Source of the DNA: Marinobacter guineae
GTDB lineage: Bacteria; Pseudomonadota; Gammaproteobacteria; Pseudomonadales; Oleiphilaceae
Length of the DNA: 64,000 nt
Assembly: GCF_002744735.1 (NCBI RefSeq)
Contig: NZ_KZ319341.1
Span: 111,848-175,847, forward strand
Direction of reading: 5' to 3'
The notes under the pieces were generated by a model that saw nothing but the letters and a program-made list of their open reading frames with translations, was not told the origin of the DNA and made no database searches. A program made the translations under genes and the position numbers. Shown here in pieces: positions 51,614 to 62,361 of this stretch. Each line of letters begins with the position of its first letter. The stretch's first letter is position 1.

Positions 51614-53986
51614 TCAACTCCTCAGTGTTGCCCCCAGCTCTTCTTTCAATGCGTCGATCACACCGCTGAAGAGCGAATGCACTTCATCCTCGTTCAACGT
51701 GCGCTCGGGGTGCTGCCAGAACAGACTCAGCGCCAGGCTACGGTTACCCTCACCCAAGCCCTCGCCTTCGTAGACATCGAACGCACGTAACGCTGTCAGG
51801 CGCTCACCGGCATGCTTTCTGGCCACACGCTCCACATCCGCAAACGCCACATCGCTCCCGATAATAATAGCCAAATCACGACGAACTTCCGGGAATTTCG
51901 AAATTTCATTGAAATTAGGCACATGTCCGGTAACGACCGAATTCAAGAATAGCTCAAACATCAGGATCGTGCCATTAAGTTCAAGATTTTTCTGAACTTG
52001 TGGATGCAACGTGCCTAGCCAGCCTACATGTTCGCCACCCCGCAACAGCTCCGCAGTTTGCCCAGGGTGCAGGGCAGGATGCTGACTGCCGACAAACTGA
52101 ATATCGACACCCAGTAAACGAAACAGACTCTCCAAATCCCCTTTTACATCAAAGAAATCCGCTGTTCTGCGACCGTTTGCCCAGTTTTCGGGATACTGGC
52201 TGCCAACCACTACGCCGGCAAGCATCGGCTGTTGGTCAATCCGCTCGCCCTCCTGCAGGAAGCGGAGTCCGGTTTCGAACAGACGTATGCGCGGCTGCTG
52301 ACGATTCTGGTTATAGGCCACAGTTTTCAGCAGGCCACTCCAGAGGCTGGTGCGCATTACCGACAGATCCGACGAGATCGGATTGGCCAGGGCAATACCC
52401 TGCCGATCCGGATCAACCAGTTGTTGTACTTTCGGATCGACGAAACTGTAGGTCACCGCCTCCTGGTAACCATGGTCCACAAAGAAGTTGCGAATGGCGG
52501 ATACCGGGCGAACAGCTTCCTGCTCCGGACGAAGACCGAGTGAGCCCGTTGGCTCCGTTACCGGCAGATTGTTGTAGCCGTAGATCCGCCCGACTTCCTC
52601 AATCAGATCTTCTTCAATAGAGATATCCGGGCGGAAACTGGGAACGCTGACCCGCCATCCGTCTTTCAATAGCTTTTCCACCCGCAGCCCCAGCCGGGTC
52701 AGGATTTCCTCGACGGTCGTTCGGTCGATCTCCATGCCCAGCACATCGTTAAGCCGGCGGGCACGCAGATCAACAACCCGGTCCTTAGGAATGTCCTCAT
52801 CGCTGGCGACCTCGACAATCTCGCCGGGCTCGCCGCCGACAATGTCCCTCAGCAACCGGGTTGCACGCTCCATGGCTTCACGAGCCAGCTTGTAATCGAC
52901 ACCGCGCTCGAATCGGTGAGAGGCATCGGTATGCAAGCCATAATGGCGCGCCTTACCGGCCAGGGTGATGGGGTCGAAGTAAGCCGACTCCAGAACCAGA
53001 TCCCGGGTTTTCGGACTGACACCGGAATGCTCGCCGCCCATAACACCGGCAATGGCGATGGGTTTTTCATGGTCAGCAATCACCAGGGTGCCCTGGGTCA
53101 GCGCCACTTCCTGGCCATCGAGCAGCACCAGTTTCTCGCCGGCCCGAGCCATACGCACAACAATACCACCATGGATTTCATCACGGTCAAACGCGTGCAT
53201 GGGCTGACCGAGCTCCAGCATCACGTAGTTGGTTACGTCCACAGCAGCATCTATGGAACGAATACCCGAGCGGCGCAGCTTCTCCTGCATCCAAAGGGGG
53301 GATTCGGCCTGAAGGTTCACATTACGCAGAATCCGGCCGAGATAGCGCGGGCAACCCGCCGGCGCCTCGACGCGTATATCAGGGACTTCGGAATGCACAG
53401 CTTCTACCGGTTCAATGACCGGAGCGTCCACCAGCACCCCATTAAGTACACCCACTTCCCGGGCAATACCCTTGATAGAAAGGCAGTCGGCTCGGTTGGG
53501 GGTCAGATCCACATCGATGGTTACATCGTTCAGCTTGAGGTAGTCCGCGACGTCCTGGCCAACCGGTGCATCGGACGGCAACTCCATCAGGCCATCATGA
53601 TTCTCGGAAAGCCCAAGCTCCGACTCGGAACACAGCATTCCTTCTGAAGGCTGACCACGGAGCTTGGCTTTCTTGATCCTGAAATCACCGGGCAGAACCG
53701 CACCAACTACGGCAAACGGTACCTTGAGGCCTTGCCGAACATTGGGGGCGCCGCAAACCACCTGCACGGTGTCTTTGCCATCACTGACCTGGCAGACACG
53801 GAGTTTGTCCGCATCCGGATGGGGCTGCACTGACTGCACTTCACCGACAACCACTCCGCTAAACTGGCCTGCCACCGGCTCAAAACCGTCCACTTCCAGA
53901 CCCGCCATGGTGATCTGGTCCATCAATTCCTGGGTACCGATTTGCGGATTAACCCACTCGCGCAGCCACTGTTCACTGAATTTCAT
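51614..53986 (-). CDS. pheT: Phenylalanyl-tRNA synthetase beta subunit
   Basis: 790-aa subunit of the (alpha-beta)2 enzyme. The N-terminal tRNA-binding OB domain reads VVVGEVQSVQPHPDADKLRVCQV. The B3/B4 editing region has DVTNYVMLELGQPMHAFD, the B5 domain VDLRARRLNDVLGMEI, and the catalytic-like module DLIEEVGRIYGYNNLP. The C-terminal FDX-ACB domain reads FNEISKFPEVRRDLAIIIGSD. Follows pheS by 62 bases. Confidence 0.97.
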   Translation of the reverse strand: MKFSEQWLREWVNPQIGTQELMDQITMAGLEVDGFEPVAGQFSGVVVGEVQSVQPHPDADKLRVCQVSDGKDTVQVVCGAPNVRQGLKVPFAVVGAVLPGDFRIKKAKLRGQPSEGMLCSESELGLSENHDGLMELPSDAPVGQDVADYLKLNDVTIDVDLTPNRADCLSIKGIAREVGVLNGVLVDAPVIEPVEAVHSEVPDIRVEAPAGCPRYLGRILRNVNLQAESPLWMQEKLRRSGIRSIDAAVDVTNYVMLELGQPMHAFDRDEIHGGIVVRMARAGEKLVLLDGQEVALTQGTLVIADHEKPIAIAGVMGGEHSGVSPKTRDLVLESAYFDPITLAGKARHYGLHTDASHRFERGVDYKLAREAMERATRLLRDIVGGEPGEIVEVASDEDIPKDRVVDLRARRLNDVLGMEIDRTTVEEILTRLGLRVEKLLKDGWRVSVPSFRPDISIEEDLIEEVGRIYGYNNLPVTEPTGSLGLRPEQEAVRPVSAIRNFFVDHGYQEAVTYSFVDPKVQQLVDPDRQGIALANPISSDLSVMRTSLWSGLLKTVAYNQNRQQPRIRLFETGLRFLQEGERIDQQPMLAGVVVGSQYPENWANGRRTADFFDVKGDLESLFRLLGVDIQFVGSQHPALHPGQTAELLRGGEHVGWLGTLHPQVQKNLELNGTILMFELFLNSVVTGHVPNFNEISKFPEVRRDLAIIIGSDVAFADVERVARKHAGERLTALRAFDVYEGEGLGEGNRSLALSLFWQHPERTLNEDEVHSLFSGVIDALKEELGATLRS

Positions 53987-54048
53987 GGTTATTGCCTTGT
54001 CCTGATGCGGTTTTGCCTGTTTGTTTGAATGCCCTGATGACTGCCCTT

Positions 54049-55077
<1,029 letters not shown>

Positions 55078-55103
55078 CTAAAAACGAAATTTCAGAAACA
55101 AAA

Positions 55104-55131
55104 ATAGGGGAAGAGCGTGCCCTTCCCCTAT
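55104..55131 (-). terminator. Terminator or attenuator upstream of pheS
   Basis: On the minus strand ATAGGGGAAG, an 8-base loop and CTTCCCCTAT form a perfect 10-bp stem, followed by TTTTGTTT. It lies between rplT and pheS, where enterobacteria have the pheST attenuator. I found no Phe-rich leader peptide in the 150-base gap, so a plain internal terminator or another control is equally possible. Confidence 0.7.
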
Positions 55132-55198
55132 CAGAAGGCGCCATCATGAAGTCATGAGACGCCCATATCGATCAGTAATCGATGAAAGAGCTAAGCGA

Positions 55199-55552
55199 TC
55201 ACAGGGACGCTTTGGCCTTCTCGACAACAGCGGCAAACGCCTGCTGCTCGTTCATTGCCAGATCGGCCAGAACCTTACGATCGATTTCAACGTTAGCCTT
55301 TTTCAGTCCAGCGATCAGACGGCTGTACGACAGACCGTTGGCGCGGGCACCAGCATTGATACGGGCAATCCACAGAGCGCGGAAAGCACGCTTACGGTTA
55401 CGACGGTCACGGTAGGCGTACTGACCGGCCTTGATTACCGCTTGCTTGGCTACACGGAATACCCGACTACGAGCGCCGTAGTAACCTTTGGCCTGACTGA
55501 GAATCTTTTTGTGACGACGGCGTGCGACCACACCACGTTTTACACGAGCCAT
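55199..55552 (-). CDS. rplT: 50S ribosomal protein L20
   Basis: 117-aa basic protein beginning [38 protein letters not shown], the L20 signature. It ends in the globular RNA-binding domain ([26 protein letters not shown]). Early assembly factor of the large subunit; in E. coli it represses rpmI-rplT translation. Confidence 0.97.
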   Translation of the reverse strand: MARVKRGVVARRRHKKILSQAKGYYGARSRVFRVAKQAVIKAGQYAYRDRRNRKRAFRALWIARINAGARANGLSYSRLIAGLKKANVEIDRKVLADLAMNEQQAFAAVVEKAKASL

Positions 55553-55601
55553 ACTTTAATCCTTCTACCTTAAACCTTTGCAGGAATCGTTAGCGGCTGA
55601 A

Positions 55602-55793
55602 TCAGCACGCTGTCATACGCTTGATGGAAGCCACATCAGACTTGGCAATCAGCTTGGTACCACGGAGCTGACGCTTACGCTTGGGGCTCTTCTTGGTCAA
55701 GATATGACTGGTGAAGGACTGCTTGTGCTTGAAGCCAGTCGCGGTTTTCTTGAACCGCTTGGTGGCTCCGCTTTTGGTTTTCATCTTAGGCAT
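55602..55793 (-). CDS. rpmI: 50S ribosomal protein L35
   Basis: 63-aa basic protein, [35 protein letters not shown] and the KRKRQLRG region, diagnostic of L35. Lies 49 bases before rplT in the standard infC-rpmI-rplT order. Confidence 0.96.
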   Translation of the reverse strand: MPKMKTKSGATKRFKKTATGFKHKQSFTSHILTKKSPKRKRQLRGTKLIAKSDVASIKRMTAC

Positions 55794-55852
55794 TTTTTAA
55801 AACTCCGCATTCTATTTTTAAGTAAACAATAATGTGCCCCTGAACGACAAAT

Positions 55853-55870
55853 CCCCCGCGTGCGCGGGGG
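55853..55870. repeat. GC-rich hairpin between infC and rpmI
   Basis: CCCCCGCG and CGCGGGGG are perfect 8-bp reverse complements around 2 bases, just after the infC stop and about 60 bases before rpmI. No U-run follows on the minus strand. L20 autoregulation in E. coli uses RNA structure in this interval; a similar use is only a suggestion. Confidence 0.45.
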
Positions 55871-55888
55871 ACAAGCACCCGATCAGGT

Positions 55889-56431
55889 TCACTTCTTCTT
55901 GCGGGGCGCCACAATCATGGTCATCTGCCGGCCTTCCATTTTCGGCCGCATCTCTACCTGGGCAATCTCATCAATGTCTGCTTCAATACGCTGCATGAGT
56001 TGCATACCAATTTCCTGGTGTGCCATCTCACGGCCACGGAAGCGGATCGTGATTTTGCCGCGGTCCCCGTTTTCAAGGAAACGTACCAGGTTGCGTAGTT
56101 TGACCTGATAATCCCCTTCTTCAGTTCCTGGACGGAACTTAAGCTCTTTGACCTGCGTCTGCTTCTGTTTTTTCTTGGCAGCCGCCTTGGCCTTCTTCTC
56201 ATCGAAGATTTTCTTGCCGTAGTCCATTATCTTACAGACGATCGGATCGGAATCCGTAACCTGAACCAGGTCAAGAGACGCTTCTTCTGCCTGCTTGATT
56301 GCATCTCCAATCGGTACGACACCAACCTGATTGCCTTCGGCATCGATCAGACGGACTTCCGTTGCGTCAATATTCTCATTGATCGGCGCTTTAGGTGTGC
56401 GCCCACCCCGATTCGCTCGCTGTTTAATAAT
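55889..56431 (-). CDS. infC: Translation initiation factor IF-3 (ATT start)
   Basis: About 180 aa. The C-domain from [12 protein letters not shown] to the stop is unmistakable ([40 protein letters not shown]). The frame continues upstream with [20 protein letters not shown], the IF-3 N-domain, so an internal ATG at 56227 is not the true start. No ATG, GTG or TTG fits upstream. An ATT at 56431 (or the next ATT at 56428) follows GGAG by 5 or 8 bases. AUU starts are the known basis of IF-3 self-regulation. The start overlaps the last base of the thrS stop. Confidence 0.93.
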   Translation of the reverse strand: MIKQRANRGGRTPKAPINENIDATEVRLIDAEGNQVGVVPIGDAIKQAEEASLDLVQVTDSDPIVCKIMDYGKKIFDEKKAKAAAKKKQKQTQVKELKFRPGTEEGDYQVKLRNLVRFLENGDRGKITIRFRGREMAHQEIGMQLMQRIEADIDEIAQVEMRPKMEGRQMTMIVAPRKKK

Positions 56432-58356
56432 CAGATCTCCGTTTTGGTTTTGCCCTTGCGTTGGATGTCATCAGCCAATAGCTGTTCGAACGCTTCAAGC
56501 GACATAGTTCCCAAATCTTCACCTTTGCGGGTTCTCACCGCTACGGTGTTGCTCTCGATTTCTTTGTCTCCGACAACAATCAAAAAGGGAACTTTATTAA
56601 TAGTATGCTCGCGGATTTTAAAGCCGATCTTCTCGTTTCTCAAGTCAGCATTAACCCTAAAGCCCAAAGAATCCCACTTTTTCGCCAGATTCTGACAATA
56701 ATCACGCTGATTATCAGTGATATTGAGGACCACAGCCTGAGTTGGTGCCAACCAGGTGGGGAATGCGCCTTCGTATTCTTCAATCAGAATACCGATGAAA
56801 CGTTCGAACGACCCGAGTACCGCTCGGTGCAGCATGACCGGCGTCTTACGCTCGGAATTATCTGCCACATACTGGGCGCCCAGGCGGCCCGGCATGGAAA
56901 AATCGACCTGAATGGTACCGCATTGCCATACCCGGCCGATACAGTCTTTCAGGGAGAATTCGATTTTAGGGCCGTAGAAAGCACCTTCGCCCGGTAAAAG
57001 CTCCCAGTCCACGCCCTCACGATTCAGCGCCTCTTCCAGGGCGGCTTCGGCCTTGTCCCAGACTTCGTCGGAACCGACCCGCTTCTCAGGACGAGTGGAC
57101 AGTTTGTACAGGATCTCAGTAAACCCGAAATCTGAGTAGATTTCGTGCAACATTTCAATGAATGCTGACACTTCCTTCTGGATCGCGTCTTCTTCGCAGA
57201 AGATGTGGGCATCATCCTGTGTAAAGCCGCGAACACGCATCAGGCCATGCAGAGCGCCGGACGCCTCGTTTCGGTGACAGGAACCGAACTCTGCCAGTCG
57301 CAGGGGAAGATCCTTGTAGCTCTTCAGCCCCTGGTTGAAAACCTGAACGTGACAGGGGCAGTTCATGGGCTTGATGGCGTAGTCGTGCTTCTCAGACTCC
57401 GTAGTAAACATGTCGTCTTTGAACTTGTCCCAATGGCCGGATTTTTCCCAAAGAGTACGAGACACAACCTGGGGCGTCTTGATCTCCTTGTAGCCATGCT
57501 CGTGCTGCTTGCGGCGCATGTACTGTTCAATCTCCTGATACAGCGACCAGCCATCCGGGTGCCAGAATACCATCCCGGGCGCCTCTTCCTGCATATGGAA
57601 AAGGTTGAGTTTCTTGCCAACCTTTCGGTGATCACGCTTCTCAGCTTCTTCCAGACGGTGGAGGTAGGCCTTCAGGTCCTTCTTGTTACCCCAGGCTGTG
57701 CCGTAAACACGCTGCAGCTGTTCGTTGCTGGTGTCACCACGCCAGAAAGCACCGGACACCTTGGTCAGCTTGAACGCCTTCAGCTTGCCGGTACTGGGCA
57801 CGTGGGGGCCCCGGCACAGGTCAATGAAATCGCCCTGGCGATAGAAAGACAGGTCTTCATCACCGGGAATGTCCTCAATGATGCGCACCTTGTACTCTTC
57901 ACCCATCTCGTCAAACAGCTTGACGGCGTCTTCCCGGGACATAACAGACCGGGAAACCGGAATATCCTGCTTCGAGAGCTCTTCCATACGCTTCTCGATC
58001 CGCGCCAGGTCCTCATTGGTAAAGGGGCGGTCGAACTTGAAGTCGTAATAGAAGCCGTTGTCGATGACCGGGCCGATGGTAACCTGAGCTGCCGGAAACA
58101 GCTCCTTGACAGCCATTGCCAGCAAATGGGCAGTGGAGTGACGGATGATATCTACGCCATCTTCATCACGCTCGGTGACAATGGCCAGCTGGGCATCGTC
58201 TTCAATACGGTAGCTGGTGTCTACAAGCCGGCCATCCACCTTTCCGGCGAGGGCGGCTTTGGCGAGGCCAGCACCAATATCGGCGGCGACGTCATGAACG
58301 GTTACGGGTTCGGCAAAACTGCGATGGCTGCCATCAGGCAGGGTTACGACGGGCAT
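56431..58356 (-). CDS. thrS: Threonyl-tRNA synthetase
   Basis: 641 aa. Domains in order: TGS ([14 protein letters not shown]), the editing domain with [16 protein letters not shown] (zinc-type HxxxH), class II core with [21 protein letters not shown], the catalytic zinc Cys in [10 protein letters not shown], motif 2 [22 protein letters not shown], motif 3 [19 protein letters not shown], and the anticodon-binding C-terminus. AGGAG 6 bases before the ATG at 58356 decides the start over one 24 codons upstream. Confidence 0.97.
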   Translation of the reverse strand: MPVVTLPDGSHRSFAEPVTVHDVAADIGAGLAKAALAGKVDGRLVDTSYRIEDDAQLAIVTERDEDGVDIIRHSTAHLLAMAVKELFPAAQVTIGPVIDNGFYYDFKFDRPFTNEDLARIEKRMEELSKQDIPVSRSVMSREDAVKLFDEMGEEYKVRIIEDIPGDEDLSFYRQGDFIDLCRGPHVPSTGKLKAFKLTKVSGAFWRGDTSNEQLQRVYGTAWGNKKDLKAYLHRLEEAEKRDHRKVGKKLNLFHMQEEAPGMVFWHPDGWSLYQEIEQYMRRKQHEHGYKEIKTPQVVSRTLWEKSGHWDKFKDDMFTTESEKHDYAIKPMNCPCHVQVFNQGLKSYKDLPLRLAEFGSCHRNEASGALHGLMRVRGFTQDDAHIFCEEDAIQKEVSAFIEMLHEIYSDFGFTEILYKLSTRPEKRVGSDEVWDKAEAALEEALNREGVDWELLPGEGAFYGPKIEFSLKDCIGRVWQCGTIQVDFSMPGRLGAQYVADNSERKTPVMLHRAVLGSFERFIGILIEEYEGAFPTWLAPTQAVVLNITDNQRDYCQNLAKKWDSLGFRVNADLRNEKIGFKIREHTINKVPFLIVVGDKEIESNTVAVRTRKGEDLGTMSLEAFEQLLADDIQRKGKTKTEI

Positions 58357-58462
58357 GGAAAGCTCCTGTGAGTTACTCAGCGGTGATCTATACCAGAGAC
58401 CACATGTTGACGGCACTGCGCGATACAAACCGCGGGCCGGTTCGAGGCGAAGTCTAACAGAA

Positions 58463-58492
58463 AAAAACCCGGCAGGTTAATGCCGGGTTTTT
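58463..58492 (-). terminator. Rho-independent terminator of the TRAP operon
   Basis: AAAAACCCGGCA and TGCCGGGTTTTT form a 12-bp stem with a 6-base loop, with a T-run on the minus strand. It lies 18 bases after the TRAP permease stop and upstream of thrS. Confidence 0.88.
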
Positions 58493-58509
58493 ACGGACAG
58501 AATCGATGC

Positions 58510-61116
58510 TCAGACTGGCTGCGCCGTCTCTTCTTCCCTGGCCCGTCGACGCAATTGACCGAAGGCAACGAGTCCGAGAAGGATCAGTGCCGGAATGAAC
58601 ATCAGCTCTTTCGGTGGTCGTTCCTGCGGCACCTGGAAGGCATCAATTGTCCAGTCGAAATAAAGCCCGGCATTTTCTGCCACGCTGCCATAGGACACAA
58701 AGTCCACAATCATCTGATCACCGTCCTGGCGCAGACCAAGCCCTGATTCCTGAAGCCGGGCTTCAGGGTTCTCACCCGCAGGTAACGGCAACTGCAGGAA
58801 TGTGGACTTCTCATCACCATCAATCGTCGTGCCCGAGGCCTTGATTACAATATCCTCGCCCGCGGGAACCGTCTCGATGTATTCCATAATCTCGGTCCCG
58901 GGCCGGTTCTCGACCGGGGGATAGACCATGTCCCACCAGAACCCCGGCCGGAACAGGGTGAAGGTTATCAACAGCAAGCCCAGTGTTTCCCACCAGCGAG
59001 TGTGGGTGAACCAGAAACCCTGTGTCGCGGCGGAGAAAACCAGCATGGCCGTGACGGCACTGGCTATAGTGACCAGAAGATCAAACCATCCGGTCAGCCC
59101 GATGAGCAGCAACTGAGTGTTGAAGATGAACATGAACGGGAGGATCGCGGTCCGGATATCATAGGTAAAGCCCTGAACACCCGTTCGTATGGGATCCGCT
59201 CCGGATATCGCAGCGGCAGCGTAAGCCGCCAACCCCACTGGCGGCGTATCGTCCGCCAGTATCCCGAAGTAGAACACAAACAGATGCACGGCAATGAGCG
59301 GAACGATCAGTCCGCTCTGGGCACCCAGCGTTACGATGACCGGAGCCATCAGGGTCGATACCACAATGTAATTGGCGGTGGTCGGCAACCCCATGCCCAG
59401 GATAAGACTGATCACGGCGGTGAAAATCAGCATCAGCATCAGATTGCCGCCCGAGATAAACTCGACAAACTGAGCCATAACCAGGCCAACGCCGGTGAGT
59501 GTGACCGTTCCAACAACGATACCGGCTGTTGCCGTCGCCACACCAATGCCAATCATGTTTCGGGCGCCGGTTGCCAGTGAACGCACCACATCCACACCGC
59601 CCTGCTTGAACGCCGCCGGGAGCTTTCCCTTTTTGCGAAACAGATTCTTGAGCGGGACCTGGGTAACCACAATAAAGACCATCAGCATGGTCGCCCAGAA
59701 CGCCGAAAGCTGGGGTGAGAAACGCTCCACCGTGAGGCACCAGATGAGGACCACCACTGGCAATAGGTAGTACAGACCGGTTTTTACGGTGCGTCCCAGT
59801 GGCGGCAGCTTGTCCATCGCATCGGCCGGATCATCTTCCTCCAAGTCCGGGAACTGCGCTGCGTACCCAACCAGTCCGATGTAGATGGCGAGCAGCGCGG
59901 GCCCCAGAACCCACGCAGCCGCGTCGCCAAATACCGCTTTCGTCCAGCCAATGCCGTAATACACAGCCAGGGTCAGCACTGACAGACCCAGAAGCATAAA
60001 GACCCAGGTCAGCATGCGCTGGGCAAGCGTCCGCTTGTTCGGCTGCTCGAGGCCCTGCATGTTCAGTTTGCAGGCCTCAAGGTGAACAATATAGATCAGG
60101 GCTATGTAGGAAATCATTGCGGGGAGAATCGCGTGTTTCATCACCTCCAGATAGGAGATACCCACATATTCCACCATCAGAAAAGCTGCCGCCCCCATCA
60201 CTGGCGGTGTCAGCTGGCCATTGGTGGACGCCGCCACCTCTACCGCACCGGCTTTTGTGGCAGGAAATCCCACCCGCTTCATCAGCGGAATGGTAAACGT
60301 GCCGGTGGTCACCACGTTGGCAATGGAAGAGCCGGAGATGATCCCACTCAGGCCACTGGACACCACCGCCGCTTTGGCCGGACCACCCTTCATATGGCCC
60401 AGGGAGGCATAGGCAACCTTGATGAAATAGTTACCTGCTCCGGCTCTCTCCAGCAAGGCACCAAAAAGCACAAACAAGAACACGAAGCTCGTTGAGACAC
60501 CCAGTGCAACACCGAATACGCCTTCGGTACCCAACCACTGATGCGAGGCAAGTTTTTGCAGGCTAGCGCCACCATGAGAAATGACATCCGGCATGTAGGG
60601 GCCAGCGAGCGAATAGAAAATGAACACGGCAGCCACAATCGTGAGTGGCAGGCCGAGGGCACGGCGGGTCGCTTCAAGTAGAAGCACCAGGCCGAGCATT
60701 GCGATGATTAGATCCTGCAGAATTGGCGCACCCGGCCGAGTCGACAGCTCCTCATAGAATATGTATAGGTACGCTGACGAGAACGCGGCCAGGAGAGCAA
60801 GAATCCAGTCGTAAAAGGGCACTGCATTGGAGGTGTCATGCCGCCCTTTGATCATGGGGAAGGCGGCAAACGCCAGGAAAGACGCAAATGCCAGGTGGAT
60901 CGAACGTGCCTCTGTTGAGTTAAACACCCCTATTTCAAAAATGTAGGGTAGTGGCGAAGCAATCCACAATTGAAACAGGGACCAGACCACGGGAATGATA
61001 AACAAAAGCACCGCGGCATATCCGGTGCCGGCACGTCCGCCGGTTTCTGTCTTCAGGAACTGATCAACGGCTGATGTCTCAACGGAGTCCCCGGAGTTAG
61101 GATCTTTGCCGGTCAT
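58510..61116 (-). CDS. TAXI-type TRAP transporter fused permease
   Basis: 868-aa inner-membrane protein joining the small (DctQ-like) and large (DctM-like) TRAP subunits, with about 18 helices. The DctM core has LLERAGAGNYFIKVAYASLGHMKGGPAKAAVVSSGLSGIISGSSIANVVTTGTFTIPLMK and MGLPTTANYIV. The last 150 residues form a soluble DUF3394-like extension with a PDZ-like segment (GLGLRQDGDQMIVDFVSYGS) and a final helix. The start at 61116 (MTGKDPN) has AGGA 8 bases upstream. It follows its binding protein by 76 bases. Substrate is unknown; TAXI systems are often linked to C4-dicarboxylates or glutamate. Confidence 0.92.
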   Translation of the reverse strand: MTGKDPNSGDSVETSAVDQFLKTETGGRAGTGYAAVLLFIIPVVWSLFQLWIASPLPYIFEIGVFNSTEARSIHLAFASFLAFAAFPMIKGRHDTSNAVPFYDWILALLAAFSSAYLYIFYEELSTRPGAPILQDLIIAMLGLVLLLEATRRALGLPLTIVAAVFIFYSLAGPYMPDVISHGGASLQKLASHQWLGTEGVFGVALGVSTSFVFLFVLFGALLERAGAGNYFIKVAYASLGHMKGGPAKAAVVSSGLSGIISGSSIANVVTTGTFTIPLMKRVGFPATKAGAVEVAASTNGQLTPPVMGAAAFLMVEYVGISYLEVMKHAILPAMISYIALIYIVHLEACKLNMQGLEQPNKRTLAQRMLTWVFMLLGLSVLTLAVYYGIGWTKAVFGDAAAWVLGPALLAIYIGLVGYAAQFPDLEEDDPADAMDKLPPLGRTVKTGLYYLLPVVVLIWCLTVERFSPQLSAFWATMLMVFIVVTQVPLKNLFRKKGKLPAAFKQGGVDVVRSLATGARNMIGIGVATATAGIVVGTVTLTGVGLVMAQFVEFISGGNLMLMLIFTAVISLILGMGLPTTANYIVVSTLMAPVIVTLGAQSGLIVPLIAVHLFVFYFGILADDTPPVGLAAYAAAAISGADPIRTGVQGFTYDIRTAILPFMFIFNTQLLLIGLTGWFDLLVTIASAVTAMLVFSAATQGFWFTHTRWWETLGLLLITFTLFRPGFWWDMVYPPVENRPGTEIMEYIETVPAGEDIVIKASGTTIDGDEKSTFLQLPLPAGENPEARLQESGLGLRQDGDQMIVDFVSYGSVAENAGLYFDWTIDAFQVPQERPPKELMFIPALILLGLVAFGQLRRRAREEETAQPV

Positions 61117-61192
61117 AGGTATGTCCTGTGAAGGAGGGAAAGGAAACAGCAATCGGGGTGGCACAGGCCACACCCGATTACCCGGTCAGTCG

Positions 61193-62176
61193 TTATTTGA
61201 TCAGACCCGCTTCCTTGTAGTACTTCAGGGCGCCCGGATGCAGAGGCGCACTCAGGGCATCCGATACCATTTCTTCCTTCTCCAGGTTCGCAAACGCCGG
61301 GTGCAGACGCTTGAAGCTGTCAAAGTTTTCGAACACTGCCTTGACCACTTCGTAAACCACCTTTTCGGACACATCGGTAGAGGACACGAAGGTCGCCGCT
61401 ACACCGAAGGTGGCCACATCCTCGTCGCTTCCGCGGTACATACCACCGGGAATAATGGCTTTACGATAGTACGGGTTCTCGTCGATCAGTTTTTTGGTGG
61501 CGGCATTATCCACTTCTACGATGACGCTGTCGCAGGAAGTGGTCGCTTCCTTGATAGAGCCGGAGGGATGCCCAACCGTGTAGAAGAAGGCATCGATGTT
61601 GCCATCACACAGCGCCTGGGACTGTTCCGCCGCTTTCAGCTCAGCAGCCAGTGAGAACTTGTCCAGGGTCCAGCCCATTTCGTCCATCAGCACTTCAGCC
61701 GTGGCACGCTGGCCAGAACCCGGGTTACCGACAGAAACGCGCTTGCCTTCCAGATCTTCAAAGGTTTTGATGCCGGAGCCCTTACTGGCAACGACTGTGA
61801 ACGGTTCCGGATGCAAGGAGAACACCGCACGCAGCTCCTTGTTGGCGCCGTCGTCTTTAAACTGGCTGGTGCCATTGTAGCCATGGTACTGCCAATCGGA
61901 CTGGGCAACCGCCAGATCCAGCTCGCCCTGGCGAATGGCATTCAGGTTGTAGACAGAACCGCCGGTGCTTTCGACGGAGCACCGAATGCCATGCTCCTTG
62001 CGATCCATGTTCACCAGGCGACAGATGGCGCCGCCGGCCGGGTAATAAACCCCGGTTACACCGCCGGTACCGATGGTCACGAACTGTTGCTCCTGGGCGC
62101 TCACTGGTGCCGAGGCCACACCCAGGCCTACGGCGGCAGCAACGGCAAATGCAGAGGCTTTGAGTTTCAGTGTCAT
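61193..62176 (-). CDS. TAXI family TRAP solute-binding protein
   Basis: 327-aa periplasmic protein. The signal peptide is cut near VSA/QEQQ (residue 27). [25 protein letters not shown] is the TAXI signature, followed by [39 protein letters not shown] and [13 protein letters not shown]. It delivers the substrate to the permease encoded next in the operon. Confidence 0.93.
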   Translation of the reverse strand: MTLKLKASAFAVAAAVGLGVASAPVSAQEQQFVTIGTGGVTGVYYPAGGAICRLVNMDRKEHGIRCSVESTGGSVYNLNAIRQGELDLAVAQSDWQYHGYNGTSQFKDDGANKELRAVFSLHPEPFTVVASKGSGIKTFEDLEGKRVSVGNPGSGQRATAEVLMDEMGWTLDKFSLAAELKAAEQSQALCDGNIDAFFYTVGHPSGSIKEATTSCDSVIVEVDNAATKKLIDENPYYRKAIIPGGMYRGSDEDVATFGVAATFVSSTDVSEKVVYEVVKAVFENFDSFKRLHPAFANLEKEEMVSDALSAPLHPGALKYYKEAGLIK

Positions 62177-62319
62177 GTGAGTTCTTCCTTTTTCTGGTCG
62201 TTATAATCAATTGCCCGCTATATGATGCGGACAGACAACACGGTCGTCTTAGAACATAGACCACTTGAGAGCATAAATAAAGTATGGATTAGCTCGCTAA
62301 CCGGTTGAGCGAACAACAA

Positions 62320-62344
62320 AAAAAGCCCGCATTGCGGGCTTTTT
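62320..62344 (-). terminator. Rho-independent terminator of the RND gene
   Basis: AAAAAGCCCGC and GCGGGCTTTTT pair over 11 bp around a 3-base loop, with a T-run on the minus strand, 18 bases after the RND gene stop. Confidence 0.88.
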
Positions 62345-62361
62345 ACGCACTGCTGCGAATG

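Noticed and set aside
57205..58371. 388-codon open frame on the plus strand
   Set aside because: Antisense to thrS, whose motifs and start are certain; the product looks like mirrored codon bias with no family resemblance.
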